Shown here piece after piece: positions 36,986 to 48,671 of a stretch of DNA of 64,000 nucleotides (its first letter is position 1; each line of letters opens with the position of its first letter). Origin of the DNA: Casuarius casuarius (Eukaryota; Chordata; Aves; Casuariiformes; Casuariidae); contig PTFA01000305.1 in the NCBI GenBank assembly GCA_003342895.1, forward strand, positions 310,001-374,000, given 5' to 3'. Under the pieces are notes generated by a model that did not search any database, had not been told where the DNA came from, and saw nothing but the letters and a program-made list of their open reading frames with translations. The translations under genes were made by a program, and so were the position numbers.

Positions 36986-39869
36986 AACTGAGTCATGCTT
37001 TGATAAATACTTGTAAATATTTGGTAAAGAAAATATTTGCGGAACACCTCCGTGTCCCCCAAAACGCCTCGCTGGGGAAACTTGGAGCGTTTAATCGGCA
37101 TCCATATCAATTTATAAACCTCGGGTGCTAGAGTACAAATAAACACTCTAAAGGGCTTTAGCCACACGGAGATAAGATCTCTCTCTGGGGAGGCTGCTAG
37201 AAACTGCTCCATCGCCTTTGTGCAGACTACTGGAATGTGCTTGCTTTTCATTTCGCTCTTTGTGTCTGGCACTCTGGCCTCACAGGCAGTGTCTTAAGCC
37301 ATGCAGGGTCAGGGCAAACAGAGAACTGCATTCATGGACAGATCAAGTTTATGTGAGAATCTGCTCCTCCTGTGCCCTCAATTTCCATTTGAATTGTTAA
37401 TAAAATCTCAGCCTGAAAGCACATGATCCCATCAGTGGGGAAGTCATGCAGAGAATCCTCTAGCTCAGAAAAACAAAATTTCTTTATCTTTTTCATCCTC
37501 CTCCTACATTCGTGGGAATTATGCCACGTAACCCCCCCCCCAAAGTAACCCCCTCCCCCAGCACAACACCTGATTGCCAGCCCACAGCTTGCACTAAAAA
37601 AAAGGGGGGGGGGGCGGGGAGAAGGAGAGAGAAAGAAGGGAAAAAGACGCACAAGCAATACTCAGATAGCTACAGCAAAATCACAACCACAATAATTGCA
37701 CCTTCATAGCAGTTTACAGACTCCCAGACACCTTCAGGCAAAAGGAAACACAGATATTTCATTTTTTAAGTTAATTTCCAACAGCTGATAACACTAGCTG
37801 CAAGACTTTCCCACAGCTTTATGACACTGCCTGAACTACAGGGCCACAGAGATAATAAAAGGTCACACATAAAGGAAAGAACAGAGCCATACCCCAATTA
37901 ACTTGGTCTCCCCATGCAAAAATTGTACAGGAACAAGAGCCGGTATTTGCTGCAGGCGTCAGACATGCATCTCCTAACCTTGCCACGGTCTAACTGGGCC
38001 TCTTGTTTCTTCTGCCTTTGCTCCTCGCAAACTGTTTTAATATTGAACGCTTTTCAGAGGGATGGGCTGATGAACGAAAACATGAATTTCCTGCTTGCCC
38101 TTTAAGGTGGGTTAAAGGGGGTGCTAGTAATCAATTACAGAACCAAAAGCAAAAGAAAGACTAAAGATTTTACAAACTAAATGTCTCATAGCTTACACCC
38201 TCTTTTCTACCCAAGTATCCCCCCCCCCCCTTTACTTCTTCCTCCAAAAAATTTTTGTTTTTGTAAGGACAAAGTATAAAATGGTATTCAAGTAAAACCT
38301 GCGTGAAATACAACAACCTAGAGATCCTTCTGCAGTTTGTACTTGCTCTTTAGAGTAGTGCATCAGCCCTGGGACTAACAATAACTGCACTAAATATACG
38401 ATGGAATTTCAAATCTTGTGGTTCTGAGTCTTGCCTACTCCCGGCCCCAGCCTCCACTCCCTTCTCTTCCTCCTCCCCGAACGGCAAGATGTTTCTGTTT
38501 GCAATAGTCATTGGAAGAGAAAAGCTTTATGGAAGCTGTGTCTCTGGGACCAATCCTGCCCAGCACTGCACTCCAGCTTCCTCTTCTGCTGACTGACTTA
38601 AAAATAACTGCTCCTCTGAGCACAGACATGGCTCAAAGTACAAACTCCTGGAAAAAGGGATTAGACCTTTGCCTGTCTCTGAACAGGACTTGGCTGAATC
38701 ATTATTGAATATCATTAGAATATTATTATTGAGACAGTATCTCATAGTCCAAAACTAATTAAAAAATAATGCAAATATTTGAAGGTTCTGCTGGTTTGGA
38801 CTGGGGGGCGTGGTAGGACTGGGTACAGAATCCATTGTACGTTATATTCATGCAAAATCAATAAAGGATATATTGCAGCAGGTGTTTAGGCATGGACATT
38901 TTTAGTACATTATGAAACAGCTCCTGTTCTAGGCTTGACTTTACACATTTTTAGCTAGAGCTGGTTGAACTGCTCCTCGAGAAATGTAACCAATAGATTG
39001 AGCTCTTAAATCTGTTCACCAGGTGTCTGCAAATAGGTCATGGGTGTTATTAATTACTCCGTTAGTCACAAGTCCTTGAACAATGTCTGCAAACATATTT
39101 GACCCTATTACAGAATTTTAAACTGGTTGATATGAACAATCACTATTCGTTATTTGCGATGCGTGACCAGTCACTCAATTCACAAAATAGAGCTCTCTTT
39201 TCCTGACTGGGTAGCCCAACCTATGGAGACAAGAACCCCTTTTTCTTTTTGCTAATTCTCTGCAAATGCTTGTAATTGCCAAAGCAGTCTACTTTCAGAG
39301 CAGTTTAAATGCTTTGCTCGGATGGGACTTTCAGTGCAACTATTCTTGCAAATACTTGTTGCATTTAGCTTTTTTCCCACAGAATCTATAAGTGGTGAAC
39401 ATTCACGGCTTTGACTTCATGCTACGATTATTTGAAGAGCTGCACTGGGAGAAGAGGAAGAGTAGATAGCTTCATTAAACCAGTAGGTGCATGCTTACAG
39501 AACACACTGATTGCTGTATGGAAGTTGCAATTTTAACGTATCATCTAACTACATGACAAGATGCTTACAAGTTTTTTCTCCCTGATGCCTTTATACTCAG
39601 AGAACTCTCGTTCCTTTTTTGTACGGTCATCCTCTTCTCATTCAAATACCTCCTTAAAACTCCTTTCTCTTGGATAGCTTATTGATGCTCACTCATATTT
39701 TATGGATACAGTGACAGCTGCCATATCAGAGCACTAAATAAAACTACTGAGAGCAACTGCAAAGCAGAAGAATGTTTTTTCATTAAAGCCCGACCAGAAC
39801 TGCAATTCAGTGGGCACATGGATCCAGGGGGAGCAGAACCTCACAGCAGGAAGTTGCATAAAAATGATG

Positions 39870-39871
<2 letters not shown>
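36986..39871. other. Non-coding DNA with poly-G/poly-C runs
   Basis: No gene is seen. Homopolymers include C10 (37532-37541), A8 followed by G11 (37596-37614) and C12 (38219-38230). The 39060-39200 part is AT-rich and repeat-free, resembling conserved non-coding sequence, but this is not verified. Confidence 0.4.

Positions 39872-39939
<68 letters not shown>
39872..39939. repeat. (GT)34 microsatellite
   Basis: Sixty-eight bases of uninterrupted GT, likely length-polymorphic and Z-DNA-prone. The open frames overlapping it (runs of CV or TH) are artefacts. Confidence 0.98.
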
Positions 39940-39940
<1 letters not shown>

Positions 39941-42034
39941 ACTACTATGGAGAGTACACATCTCACTATTATCTGTAACCATTTTAAACACATATCGACT
40001 ATAACCTTAACTTAATCTTTTCTACTCTATGGGAACCTCTATAAAGACCAATGGAAATAGTACAGCATCCTTTCATTGGTATTTTCTGGTCAAAACACCT
40101 GTATTTTTTGTACAATTCTTTCCTAGTTAAAATATATATCCTTGGAACTAGCTAAAAATTTAAAGTTTCATCAGCAAATATAAATATTTTCATCCTTTTT
40201 GACATAGTTCCATCATTATTCCCCCCAAAAGAATGGAGAGACTAAAGTCTGTGGCCTTTATCCAATTTAAAATAACAAATCTAACAGGATTTTGCCCCAA
40301 AATAAAGCCAAGTGGAAAAGAGAAGAAAAAGTGACAGAAAATTGACCTCCTCCTATAAATGAGGCATCTGGACTAAAAAGCCAGTTCTACTACATGATCT
40401 TGCAAAATTCTCACATATTTCCTCCTAGGAGATTAAGGTATCCACTTGGGGTTGCTGAACAGGAAAAAATGTGACAAAATTCTGGAATTAAACTTGCACC
40501 TTCCAAGTTCTAGCTGAATGACTTAAGTAAACAGTCAGCTTTCCTCAGGACCTACCTGTTTCCTAATTCACCTTGTATATACATGTTCTGGGTATAATAT
40601 GTATTCTCTGTATCTCAGTCTGAGAGCTGAAAGGGGTCCGATTACTAAGGGTTTTTTTTCTTTTTAATTTAACAGTACACCCTAAATGTCCATATTAATA
40701 ATTTAAGCATCAGTTAGTAGAAAGCCTTTTTGAATTTATGAGAGTCTGATATCAGTATAGTAACAATTATTTTACCTCTTGAGTTGTTAAACTGTTTTCT
40801 ATAAAATAGTAAGATTTGCTATGGGTATACCACAATAAAATATCAACAAGATAAGCCTTATTCACTCATTTTAAATAATGTGCTTATAACATTGCAACAA
40901 TAGTCTTTAAAATGTAATATTAACCACTATTTTGTCAGATTATAGGCTGATAAACAAAACATCCATTCTTAAGGAAATGAATGCAACCAAAGCGCATAGC
41001 CAACAGACTTCCCTTTCAGTAAAATCTAAAGCATTGAACAATTATACACAGAAACAACAATACTACATAACTCCTCTCTTTTTAAGGCACAAGCAAGCAG
41101 AAAAGACTATTAGAAAAAAATTATTCCTGTATCTCATCTTTTTCCTATCTCAAGAGTATATAAAAGCAAATAAGAATTTACATGAAGTGGTTGTGAATTT
41201 TCATGAGTTTTAGAAAAATCAGCATGCTTCAAAGTCAGAACTACCTATCTAGGTCATCCTGATCTTACCTAGTGTGTCCCAGTGCTGACTTGTACTTACA
41301 TGAGCTTGCTAACTGTCCCAGATTATGTGGTGTTCTTATAAGGTAAACAACGTGATCTAGGAAGTGGACTTTAAATATAAATTTACGTAAATTTGAATGC
41401 AGATCTTTTGAAATGAGATTACAGATTTAGTTAAACCATACTTTCATCTTTCCTCTGGCAAGGACACATCTTTTGAACATCACTGCTTGCTGTAAAACCA
41501 CTGCCACACAAGCAGATTTTTAAAAAATATTTCCCATTGCAGAAATAAGCATTTGCACTTCTTTGAGTCAGTAAAAAGCACAGTTCAACTTTTGGTTTTA
41601 AGGTGATACTCATGAAAACAAACTTCTACATACTACATGGTGCATTTTAAAATATGTTTCTTCACTTACATTATCAAAATTTACATTAATGATATTAGGA
41701 TTAGATTTCAAAGTTTTCATTCTTTTCTAAATATTTTTACTTCACTTTCTGCCACTCTCTTAAAACAGGAAGAAAAATCTTCCTACAAATCCCCCATGAA
41801 TGTTCAGCTGCAAATACAGCACAAATTTTGTTTTCTTCTTTTAAGTATGTATAAAACCCAGGACCTTCTTTTATTGATTCTAAAGGCCCTTTATAAAACC
41901 TAGAGAACAGCTAATGGTGCAATGCTCGGGGAAAACCAATACCAATGTATCTGTGAAGATGCCAGCCACCTTCCTGGCTTGCACAGTCTCTTCAGCTACC
42001 TCAGGCAAAACAACAAAACCTCCCCAAACCACCC

Positions 42035-42057
42035 AAAACAAACAAACAAACAAACAA
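42035..42057. repeat. (AAAC)n tetranucleotide repeat
   Basis: Five to six AAAC/CAAA units in a row. Confidence 0.9.
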
Positions 42058-42876
42058 GTAAAATACCCACATGTTGACTCTTCCTACTCTTCATGTCAGC
42101 CTGCAGGACTGCCCAGTCTGGGGTACAGACCAGCATGCTCCTGAGCAGTTTCCTTAGCCCCTCCAAAGGGCAAGGTCCTCCTAGGTATAAATCGAGTCTG
42201 TCTGCTTGAGTAGTCTGATTAAAATTGTGTGTCTTTATTCAAATGGCAATTCCCAGTATCTCTAATGTAATGGACAGCTTTGTCTCATATCACCTAGGTC
42301 TACTGGGCTCCTGTGAGTTTTCAGGTACAGATATATGGATATATATAACTAACAAATTTATCAGCTTTTTAATTTTCTTACGCATCTTCCCACCTCATCT
42401 TTTGGGGATAGCTAGGCCCTGCACCTTTACTGCATCAATCATATCCTTGCATGGCAAACAAAGTCATAAAATTCTGCTGCCATTTACCAGATTTACCTTA
42501 ATCTAGTAAACCTGGATGGCAGCAGCTGGAAAGGTGGAGAGGCATGGCTATTAGCACCTGTGCTGACAGCTTCCTAAGCACCCTGGACACACCTTGGTTG
42601 TGTTTTCTCTGATACCGGTCTCCAGCTTGGCTAGGTGGAACTCGCTATGAACCTGCTACATCTATGATCGCCATGTCTGCATTTTCCTGTTAGACTTACT
42701 CTTTTTCTGTTTTCCCTTAAGCAATTACCTTCCAGAAAAACTAACAAAATACAATGCTGTTACTTGAGAGTTACACACTTTCATACTTTCCAGGCTCTCC
42801 CATACTTCTGTATCCCAACAAGTAAAAAATCTGAACACAAATTTCTAAATTTCCAATAACCTCCATTTTCCTGGAG

Positions 42877-42905
42877 TTTTTTTTTTTTTTTTTGGGGGGG
42901 GGGGG
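42877..42905. repeat. T17 followed directly by G12
   Basis: Two adjacent homopolymer runs, 17 T then 12 G, followed by a purine-rich GGAGGAGG stretch. The tract as a whole is low-complexity, and its length in the assembly may be unreliable. Confidence 0.95.
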
Positions 42906-43687
42906 AGCAGGGGAGGAGGAGAATGTCCCAAATAAAAAAATTCAGAAACAAAATCACAAATCTAGGTTTAGTTCATTGAAGCATTTGATATCTATTTAAC
43001 TCAATATACCTGTCTGTCCTTGAGGATCTAGGTCTCTGTAACAAGAAAAAATACTGAAAGGTTGAATTTTGAAAGATTCCTATTTGGCATGTAATAACTT
43101 CCTACACTCTTGAAGGTCCTATACCACCTTTAACTTCTGCTATGATGAAAAGGCAAGGGAGGAAATCTGTGAGGGTGTATGTATCTTCAATGGAAAAGTT
43201 TTACGTTCCCCAGTTTTTAAATCTCGTAACTGCAGTGCAGTTCTGTCTTGTCTGTGATATATTTCATAGAGTATTTCCAGATGAGTTCATTAAATTATCT
43301 CAAAATTAGCAGATAAAATCAATATAGCTTTACACTGAACAGTGACAGATCTGGGATATAAGGACAAGGACGATCACCAGATGCACAAAGCTGATTTTCT
43401 GAAGTATGAAAAAGAAGTGTGGGGTAGTTGAGTGGTTAATCATCTGAGAGAGCTGAGAGTGCAAGAGGTTAGGAGATTAGTGAGCAAGTGCATTCTGCAA
43501 CACCTGATGTTCAGGTATCTTCCAGAAGGTAAGCAGATGTCATTATCTTCTACAGGGAAATCCTATTTAGGTGAGTCTAGAGGGTTCCCCTATCCTAAGG
43601 GTTGACTGTTTGCAGCAAAGTGGTAAGGAATCCCAGGTATCAAATGTCAAGGAATATTCCATTTCTGACATGATAAATCTAATGTAG

Positions 43688-44133
43688 GAAGCAACAGACT
43701 ATGGAAAAGAGTCTGGGCCATATCCCTGCTTGATGCTGCCCCATAGCCAGCTTCTGCTTTGTCTGAAGCTGTCTCCAGTGGGCACCACAGCAGCCACCAC
43801 CAACTACCAGCTGAAGAAATATGACAAAGAAATGCCTGCTGCTCTCCCGCTGCTCTGCTACATTGAGGAAATCCTGCTAGGCTACAGGGCTGCTTACGAG
43901 CATGGCTAAACGCATGACCTTTGTTGCATGATCCTGGGCAGCTTTACATCACAGAGCTCTTTAAGGTTACTTACAGGGATCAGCTTTGTAGTTCATCTTT
44001 GGGAACATCTTCAGGAATCATCATGAATCTCATGAAGTATCTGAAGAAATTTCAGTGATAGCAGAAACTCTATAACCACATGATTAAGGTAGAAGTGAGC
44101 AAAGTTAATGCAACTAATCAAAATTGGGCTTAA
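43688..44133 (+). pseudogene. Possible decayed coding remnant, unidentified
   Basis: An open stretch at 43688-43906 reads without stops for 73 codons, including TTNYQLKKYDKEMPAALPL and EEILLGYRAAYEHG, and ends in TAA at 43907. Shifted by two bases, a second stretch from 43918 reads through LYITELFKVTYRDQL and SSGIIMNLMKYLKKFQ to two adjacent stops at 44056-44061, and then continues open as KLYNHMIKVEVSKVN to TAA at 44131. The residue mix looks more protein-like than other frames here, and the frame change plus internal stops would suit a processed pseudogene. No poly-A tail or target-site duplication was found, and I cannot name the parent, so chance remains quite possible. Confidence 0.22.
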
Positions 44134-45535
44134 TAGGTGCAGTAGGAAAGAAGATTAGGTGATAAATCACTTTTTATTCCAAATTTTAGAGAAGAAGTGA
44201 AAGAAAGGAGGAAAGAGTCAATAAAATGGTCCAGCTAGTTAAAAGCTCAAATAAACAGAAGTAATACACCAAGAAATGGTTGCACCCAAATTGCTCAAGT
44301 CAAACGAGTGCATAAATCTGAGACGTTAAAGTAAATAAATGTGAGTAAAAGTACATAAGATTTTTAAATTAAATCAGAAAATTGTGTGTTTAATTCCAAA
44401 GGGAACAGTGTGTGCCAGAATATTGAGTTATACATTGCTTTATTGAAGAGTAGGTCAAGATCTTATCAGCTCTATTATGAGGAATGTCAATAAAGGGCTG
44501 CACGATGATAAAATGTTTAATTAAAAATGAACATTGTGCAACATATGAACTCTTTGTATTATACAGAAAGAGGAGTCAAATGTATTATGTTCTCCAAGTT
44601 ACAAATTGCATGGAATCCTTTCTTCCCCCATCAAACATTCTTATCACTGTGAAATCTTGTATAAAAAAAGATTTATTTATATTGGCTCCTTTGCAAATTA
44701 GTTTAAGATTATCTACCTCCAGGGCACTTCAAATACTTTGAAAATCTGGGACAACTGTGATAAGAAGAACACTAGGGTCTTGTTCTTGGTATCCTTTCAG
44801 TTGAATTAGTAGTATCCTTTGGCAAGTTAATTACCAAAGCAAAGGTTTAATACTGATTCAGCATGTGGATCAAAAAGTAATAGGAGCTAGCAAGATTATT
44901 TTTTATTATTATTTACATAACCACACATGCATACAATGTCAGTGTCCTAAAGATTTCTAGTAACAAAGCAGGGACGGCAACATGGCACGGCACTGGGAAG
45001 AGAATGAAGGATTAAATCCAGCAACACCCATGGTAGACAGACATCATGTTTTCTCCATGGTGAAGACAATCTTAGTCCTCTGCAACCTATCCCCTCTGCA
45101 GTGCTAACCGTTTTAAATTCACATTCAGCATGTTATATCTGGTCCTGATTCCAAACCAATTAGTGGTCGCCATTAAGAAAATATCCCAGAGTCAGAAAAA
45201 GTTTTGGTGTAGCATTCATGTTTCAGACAATAATTTTAATGCACTCTTCACTTGATCTATACAATGAGGGGAATATAATATAGCAATAGCAGTTAATCAG
45301 AACATCAGCTGATGGGAAATAATAATCATGTAGCAGAAAAGAATTCAGATGCCCTTCTATAGAATGTGTTATAAGGCATGAATGACCTGTCGGTGACACG
45401 TGCACCAACTATAGGAGTGTGAAAGAGTCTAATATCGATTACTTAAAGCAAGAATAATATTTAAAAATCACTTTTCCATCTGTGAGGAAAAAATAAGCTT
45501 AGCAAATCATGAACACCTGGTCATGGAAAATCCAC
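44134..45535. other. AT-rich non-coding DNA, nothing recognised
   Basis: No gene, RNA gene or clear repeat is seen. Short open frames are of chance quality. Confidence 0.45.
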
Positions 45536-45539
45536 AATA

Positions 45540-45810
45540 AACTCAAGGAAAGAGTTTTGTGATCCTAGAAATTGGTGATATTAAAGACCTATTAGGTGAT
45601 CTAGTCTTTCCTCTCAGAGTTCAGGTTTCTTTCCAGGACTCCATTTTATAGCCTTCAGCAAGCAGGATAGTTTTATTTTGTCTCTTACCTATAGGATTGC
45701 CACCCCATCCTTTGGGAAATTATTCCAAAGTCCTTTCTCTGTTTTTATCAGATAGTATCTCCTGAGAGTCAGCCTATAATTACCTCTAACAATACCATCA
45801 TATTTAAGGA
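45540..45810 (-). mobile_element. Ancient CR1-type LINE fragment
   Basis: On the plus strand, 'tagaaattggtgatattaaagacctattaggtgatctagtctttcc' at 45568-45611 matches, as reverse complement, the start of old CR1 3' regions ('...gacctattgggtcatctagtccatcc'). It is followed by the expected 'tgccaccccatcctttgggaaattattccaaagtcctttc' block near 45696-45736 and 'atcagatagtatctcctgagagtcagcctataattacctctaac' near 45748-45790. All three landmarks are in the right order. The element is on the minus strand, truncated, and highly diverged. The donor-like site near 45688 lies inside it. Confidence 0.65.
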
Positions 45811-48500
45811 TAGAAAAACATACGTATAGAAATATATTTTCCTCTGAGCATTGAATCCCACAAATCAACTACAAATAAACTTCAGTAAGAGATAATTATT
45901 ACCTAAGAATCAGATTTGGTAGTAATATTAAAAACTAAGTCCTCAGAGGAGGTCTAGTTAGAGGCACGAATAGAGGAAATCCTTCACAAGGAGCCAGCAG
46001 AGATTCCCAGGGTCATGGCCTAACTGAAGTTACCAGAAAAACTCCTACCGATTTCAGTGGGGCCAGGATATCATCCCATATTTTATTCATAGTATATCAT
46101 CACAAATGGAGGTCAAAAATGAAGCACTATGAAGCAAGGTGCCTATAATTCATCATGTTTCCTCCCACTGCAAGAGCCAAGACCTCTCCCTGAACTTCAA
46201 TGGAGGCAAATTAGTTCCACATGTTAGATACCAACGATAATATTTTCCCATTTGGTGCACAATGAGGGGATGCAGTACAGCATATAGCAATTAATAAATT
46301 TCTTTTCATGGAATAATGAATGGCAGAACAACTCAGAAAAGGCATTGCTCTCTTGAAAAAGGTTAGTTACTAACCCTTGAAGTAGGAAAAGCAATCAATG
46401 GAAAAAATAAGATAAATTAGGCCCTCTACTGTCCTGCATCTTGCTACTGGACTTACTTGCTTCATTTCAACCCTTTTTTCCTTGCAGGTTTTCAAGTACC
46501 CCAGCTTACAACATGCACCTTACACCATCTAGGTCACATCTGAATCTAAGATTATAATCTTATCTTTACAATACTAACTGAATTAGTTCAGTTTTATGGT
46601 CCCTTGCAATAGATATATAATCTATAGGATAGGACTTCTAAGCATAGGCAGCTAGTGCATTTTACATATGCTGAGGTATCCTGCCAAGGGCTCAGCTGCC
46701 ACTCCAGACGGCTGTGGGTCTATTGCAGGCAGTGTGTCATATTTGCCAGTCCCATGTTTAAGTAATAAACTCCTACCTCAATATGTCTTTTACCAGTGAG
46801 AAAATAGGAAATTGGAACCAATGTCTTTAGGCAGTATCTCTATTCATTACACTGCACTTTGACCAGGGATGATGTGAACAAATACTAGGCAAATGTTTCC
46901 CCAAATCACTCTCATGAAACCATTCTAGTAGGAAAGAACATTGGCTATAAAGCGCAATATGTTATTACTGACAGCACAGGCACACGGACTACAGAGTATA
47001 CTTTCAATCTCAGGTAGCATTCACAAGATTGCCAAGAATGCATTAGAACAAAACCATGAGACCAATAAAAAGAACATTGTAGCACAGTACCGCACTTGGA
47101 TGCATTAATAGCTCTGTTAGGTAGATACCAACACATAGGAATCCATTAAATTAATGACAAATCAAGGTGAAGTGGAACATGGATCCACCAAAACACTGTA
47201 TTTTACACAGCTGTCCCTTCCATTGTCATACTTCTGCAATTACACTATAGTCTTTCTTCGGGGCTTGCTCACCACAGAATTCTCTCCAAACCAAAGTCTA
47301 TTCCCCAGTTTCCCCAGTCCTAAGTTTTTCATATATATTCTGTTTTGACTTCTGATATCCAATTTGCTCTTTCTAGTTCATTTTTTGCAGCACCAAGTCA
47401 AAGAAAGACAATGAGGTGACGTGCTATACAAACACATCATATAGCAAAGATCTTGAAATGTACAGAAGTTATACAAAGAAACAGAATTTAAGAAAAAAAG
47501 AAACACCAAGAAAGAAGCTGGAAGCAAAGAAAGCACAGGAGAACAGTACCTATAAAGTATGTTTAAACAGAAAAATTGTATGACAAAATTAAGTTATTAG
47601 CATTACAGAGCAAGTTTAATACTCTCACTTAAAAGGCATGCACCATGCCAGTAGCTCTGCACTTGGTTCTGCTGCTGCTGTTTCAATGGTCTTTAAAACT
47701 ACAAGCCATGAACTTCTTCAATTATAGAAATCATTGATAGTACAGGCACTAATTTTTCTCACAAGCAGTAATAGCAATTCAAATATAACCTCTTCTTTCC
47801 TAGCTTCTATTGTGGATCATAAGTGATCTCTTTCTCTGCAGTGCAGTGGTGATCCCTTGAACATACCTTCTGCTGACAATTTTAGAGGTAAAAACAAATA
47901 ATAGCAGCAATAAGTGTGAGACTGGCAACATTTCTCCAAACTTTAGGAGTCCTAAAATACTTATTCAACTTCATTTCTATTAAGCAGAAAAGTAACTATG
48001 GAAAATGTCAACAAATCCTGCACTTACGGAAAAGAAAGAAACATACCTTATTCCAAGAGACCTCTTCCATTCTCCAGTTCTAGTCAGTGCTGCATGTGGC
48101 ATCATCAAAACACCTGGGCATCATATGAGACAGAAGTTGACAGTTACAGACCTGTAACAAAGATAAAGCACAGTTCTTTCAGAAACAATGAATAATTAAT
48201 AAACTGCATTGTGCAATACCAAGATTATTTTTCCTCAATTCATCCATATCAGGTCTGCTTCATTTTAGAAGAAAGAAAAAAAAAAAGAATGGCAAACTCA
48301 GCTTGGGATCTAGAATTCAAGCTATGTTTTATATCCCAGGGTATGTATCATCATCAATAATCTTGATCCAATTTAGAAATATCAGAAAGTGCCTATCTGA
48401 TTTTCGCTATTTACAAGTAAAAATACTGTTACCTTGGTGTATGAGCTTTCTTCTCTTTGCAACAAAGGTGGTACGCAGTAGAATGTGGAACACCATGGTA
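45811..48500. other. Non-coding DNA with faint old repeats
   Basis: No gene is seen. Besides the fragment at 46041-46076, the part near 46795-46865 ('ggaaattggaaccaatgtctt...ctattcattacactgcac') faintly resembles the tail of an ancient SINE. Confidence 0.35.
46041..46076. repeat. Fragment of ancient amniote repeat
   Basis: 'ccgatttcagtggggccaggatatcatccca' closely follows a motif scattered through reptile and bird genomes ('ctgacttcagtggggccaggatttcaccc'). It is short and badly decayed, and the repeat family name cannot be assigned here. Confidence 0.4.
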
Positions 48501-48519
48501 ACAGTTACTGCAGTAATTG

Positions 48520-48671
48520 CAAGGTGTGAATGTTATTCGATGTGCAAGAGAGCTGAAGAGCTCTATCTATATCAACGTGGAGACCACATTATTGGAGTTT
48601 CGTTAATTCTTCTGATAATGCATGAGCCAAAGTGGACTTCCCCTCCTAAATCTGCATGGATTTGTCTATGA
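48520..48671 (+). pseudogene. Possible relic of a vomeronasal type-2 receptor first exon
   Basis: Inside a 122-codon open frame (48303-48671) the translation reads C-E-C-Y-S-M-C-K-R then YLYQRGDHIIGV, followed by HEPKWTSPP. Vomeronasal type-2 receptors (class C GPCRs) typically carry YQPGDLIIGGI shortly after a cysteine near the start of the mature ectodomain; YQxGDxIIG matches at all seven fixed positions (48570-48596). A weakly hydrophobic stretch (MVTVTAVIA) sits just ahead, where a signal peptide would be. No further exons (ligand-binding lobe, cysteine-rich region, seven-helix domain) were found to 55 kb, and no donor follows. Birds are known to have lost most V2R genes, so a relic is conceivable, but a coincidental match cannot be excluded. 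Confidence 0.2.

Larger units (their letters stand above)
39940..43687. other. AT-rich non-coding DNA
   Basis: No gene is supported. Simple sequence includes an (AAAC)n tract and a T17G12 run, listed separately. Open frames up to 93 codons look like chance. Confidence 0.45.

Noticed and set aside
39734..40015. Open frames of repeated TH or CV residues
   Set aside because: Translation of the (GT)34 microsatellite.
43527..43576. Two nearby plus-strand donors with an acceptor between them
   Set aside because: The implied intron would be about 23 bases, far below the vertebrate minimum.
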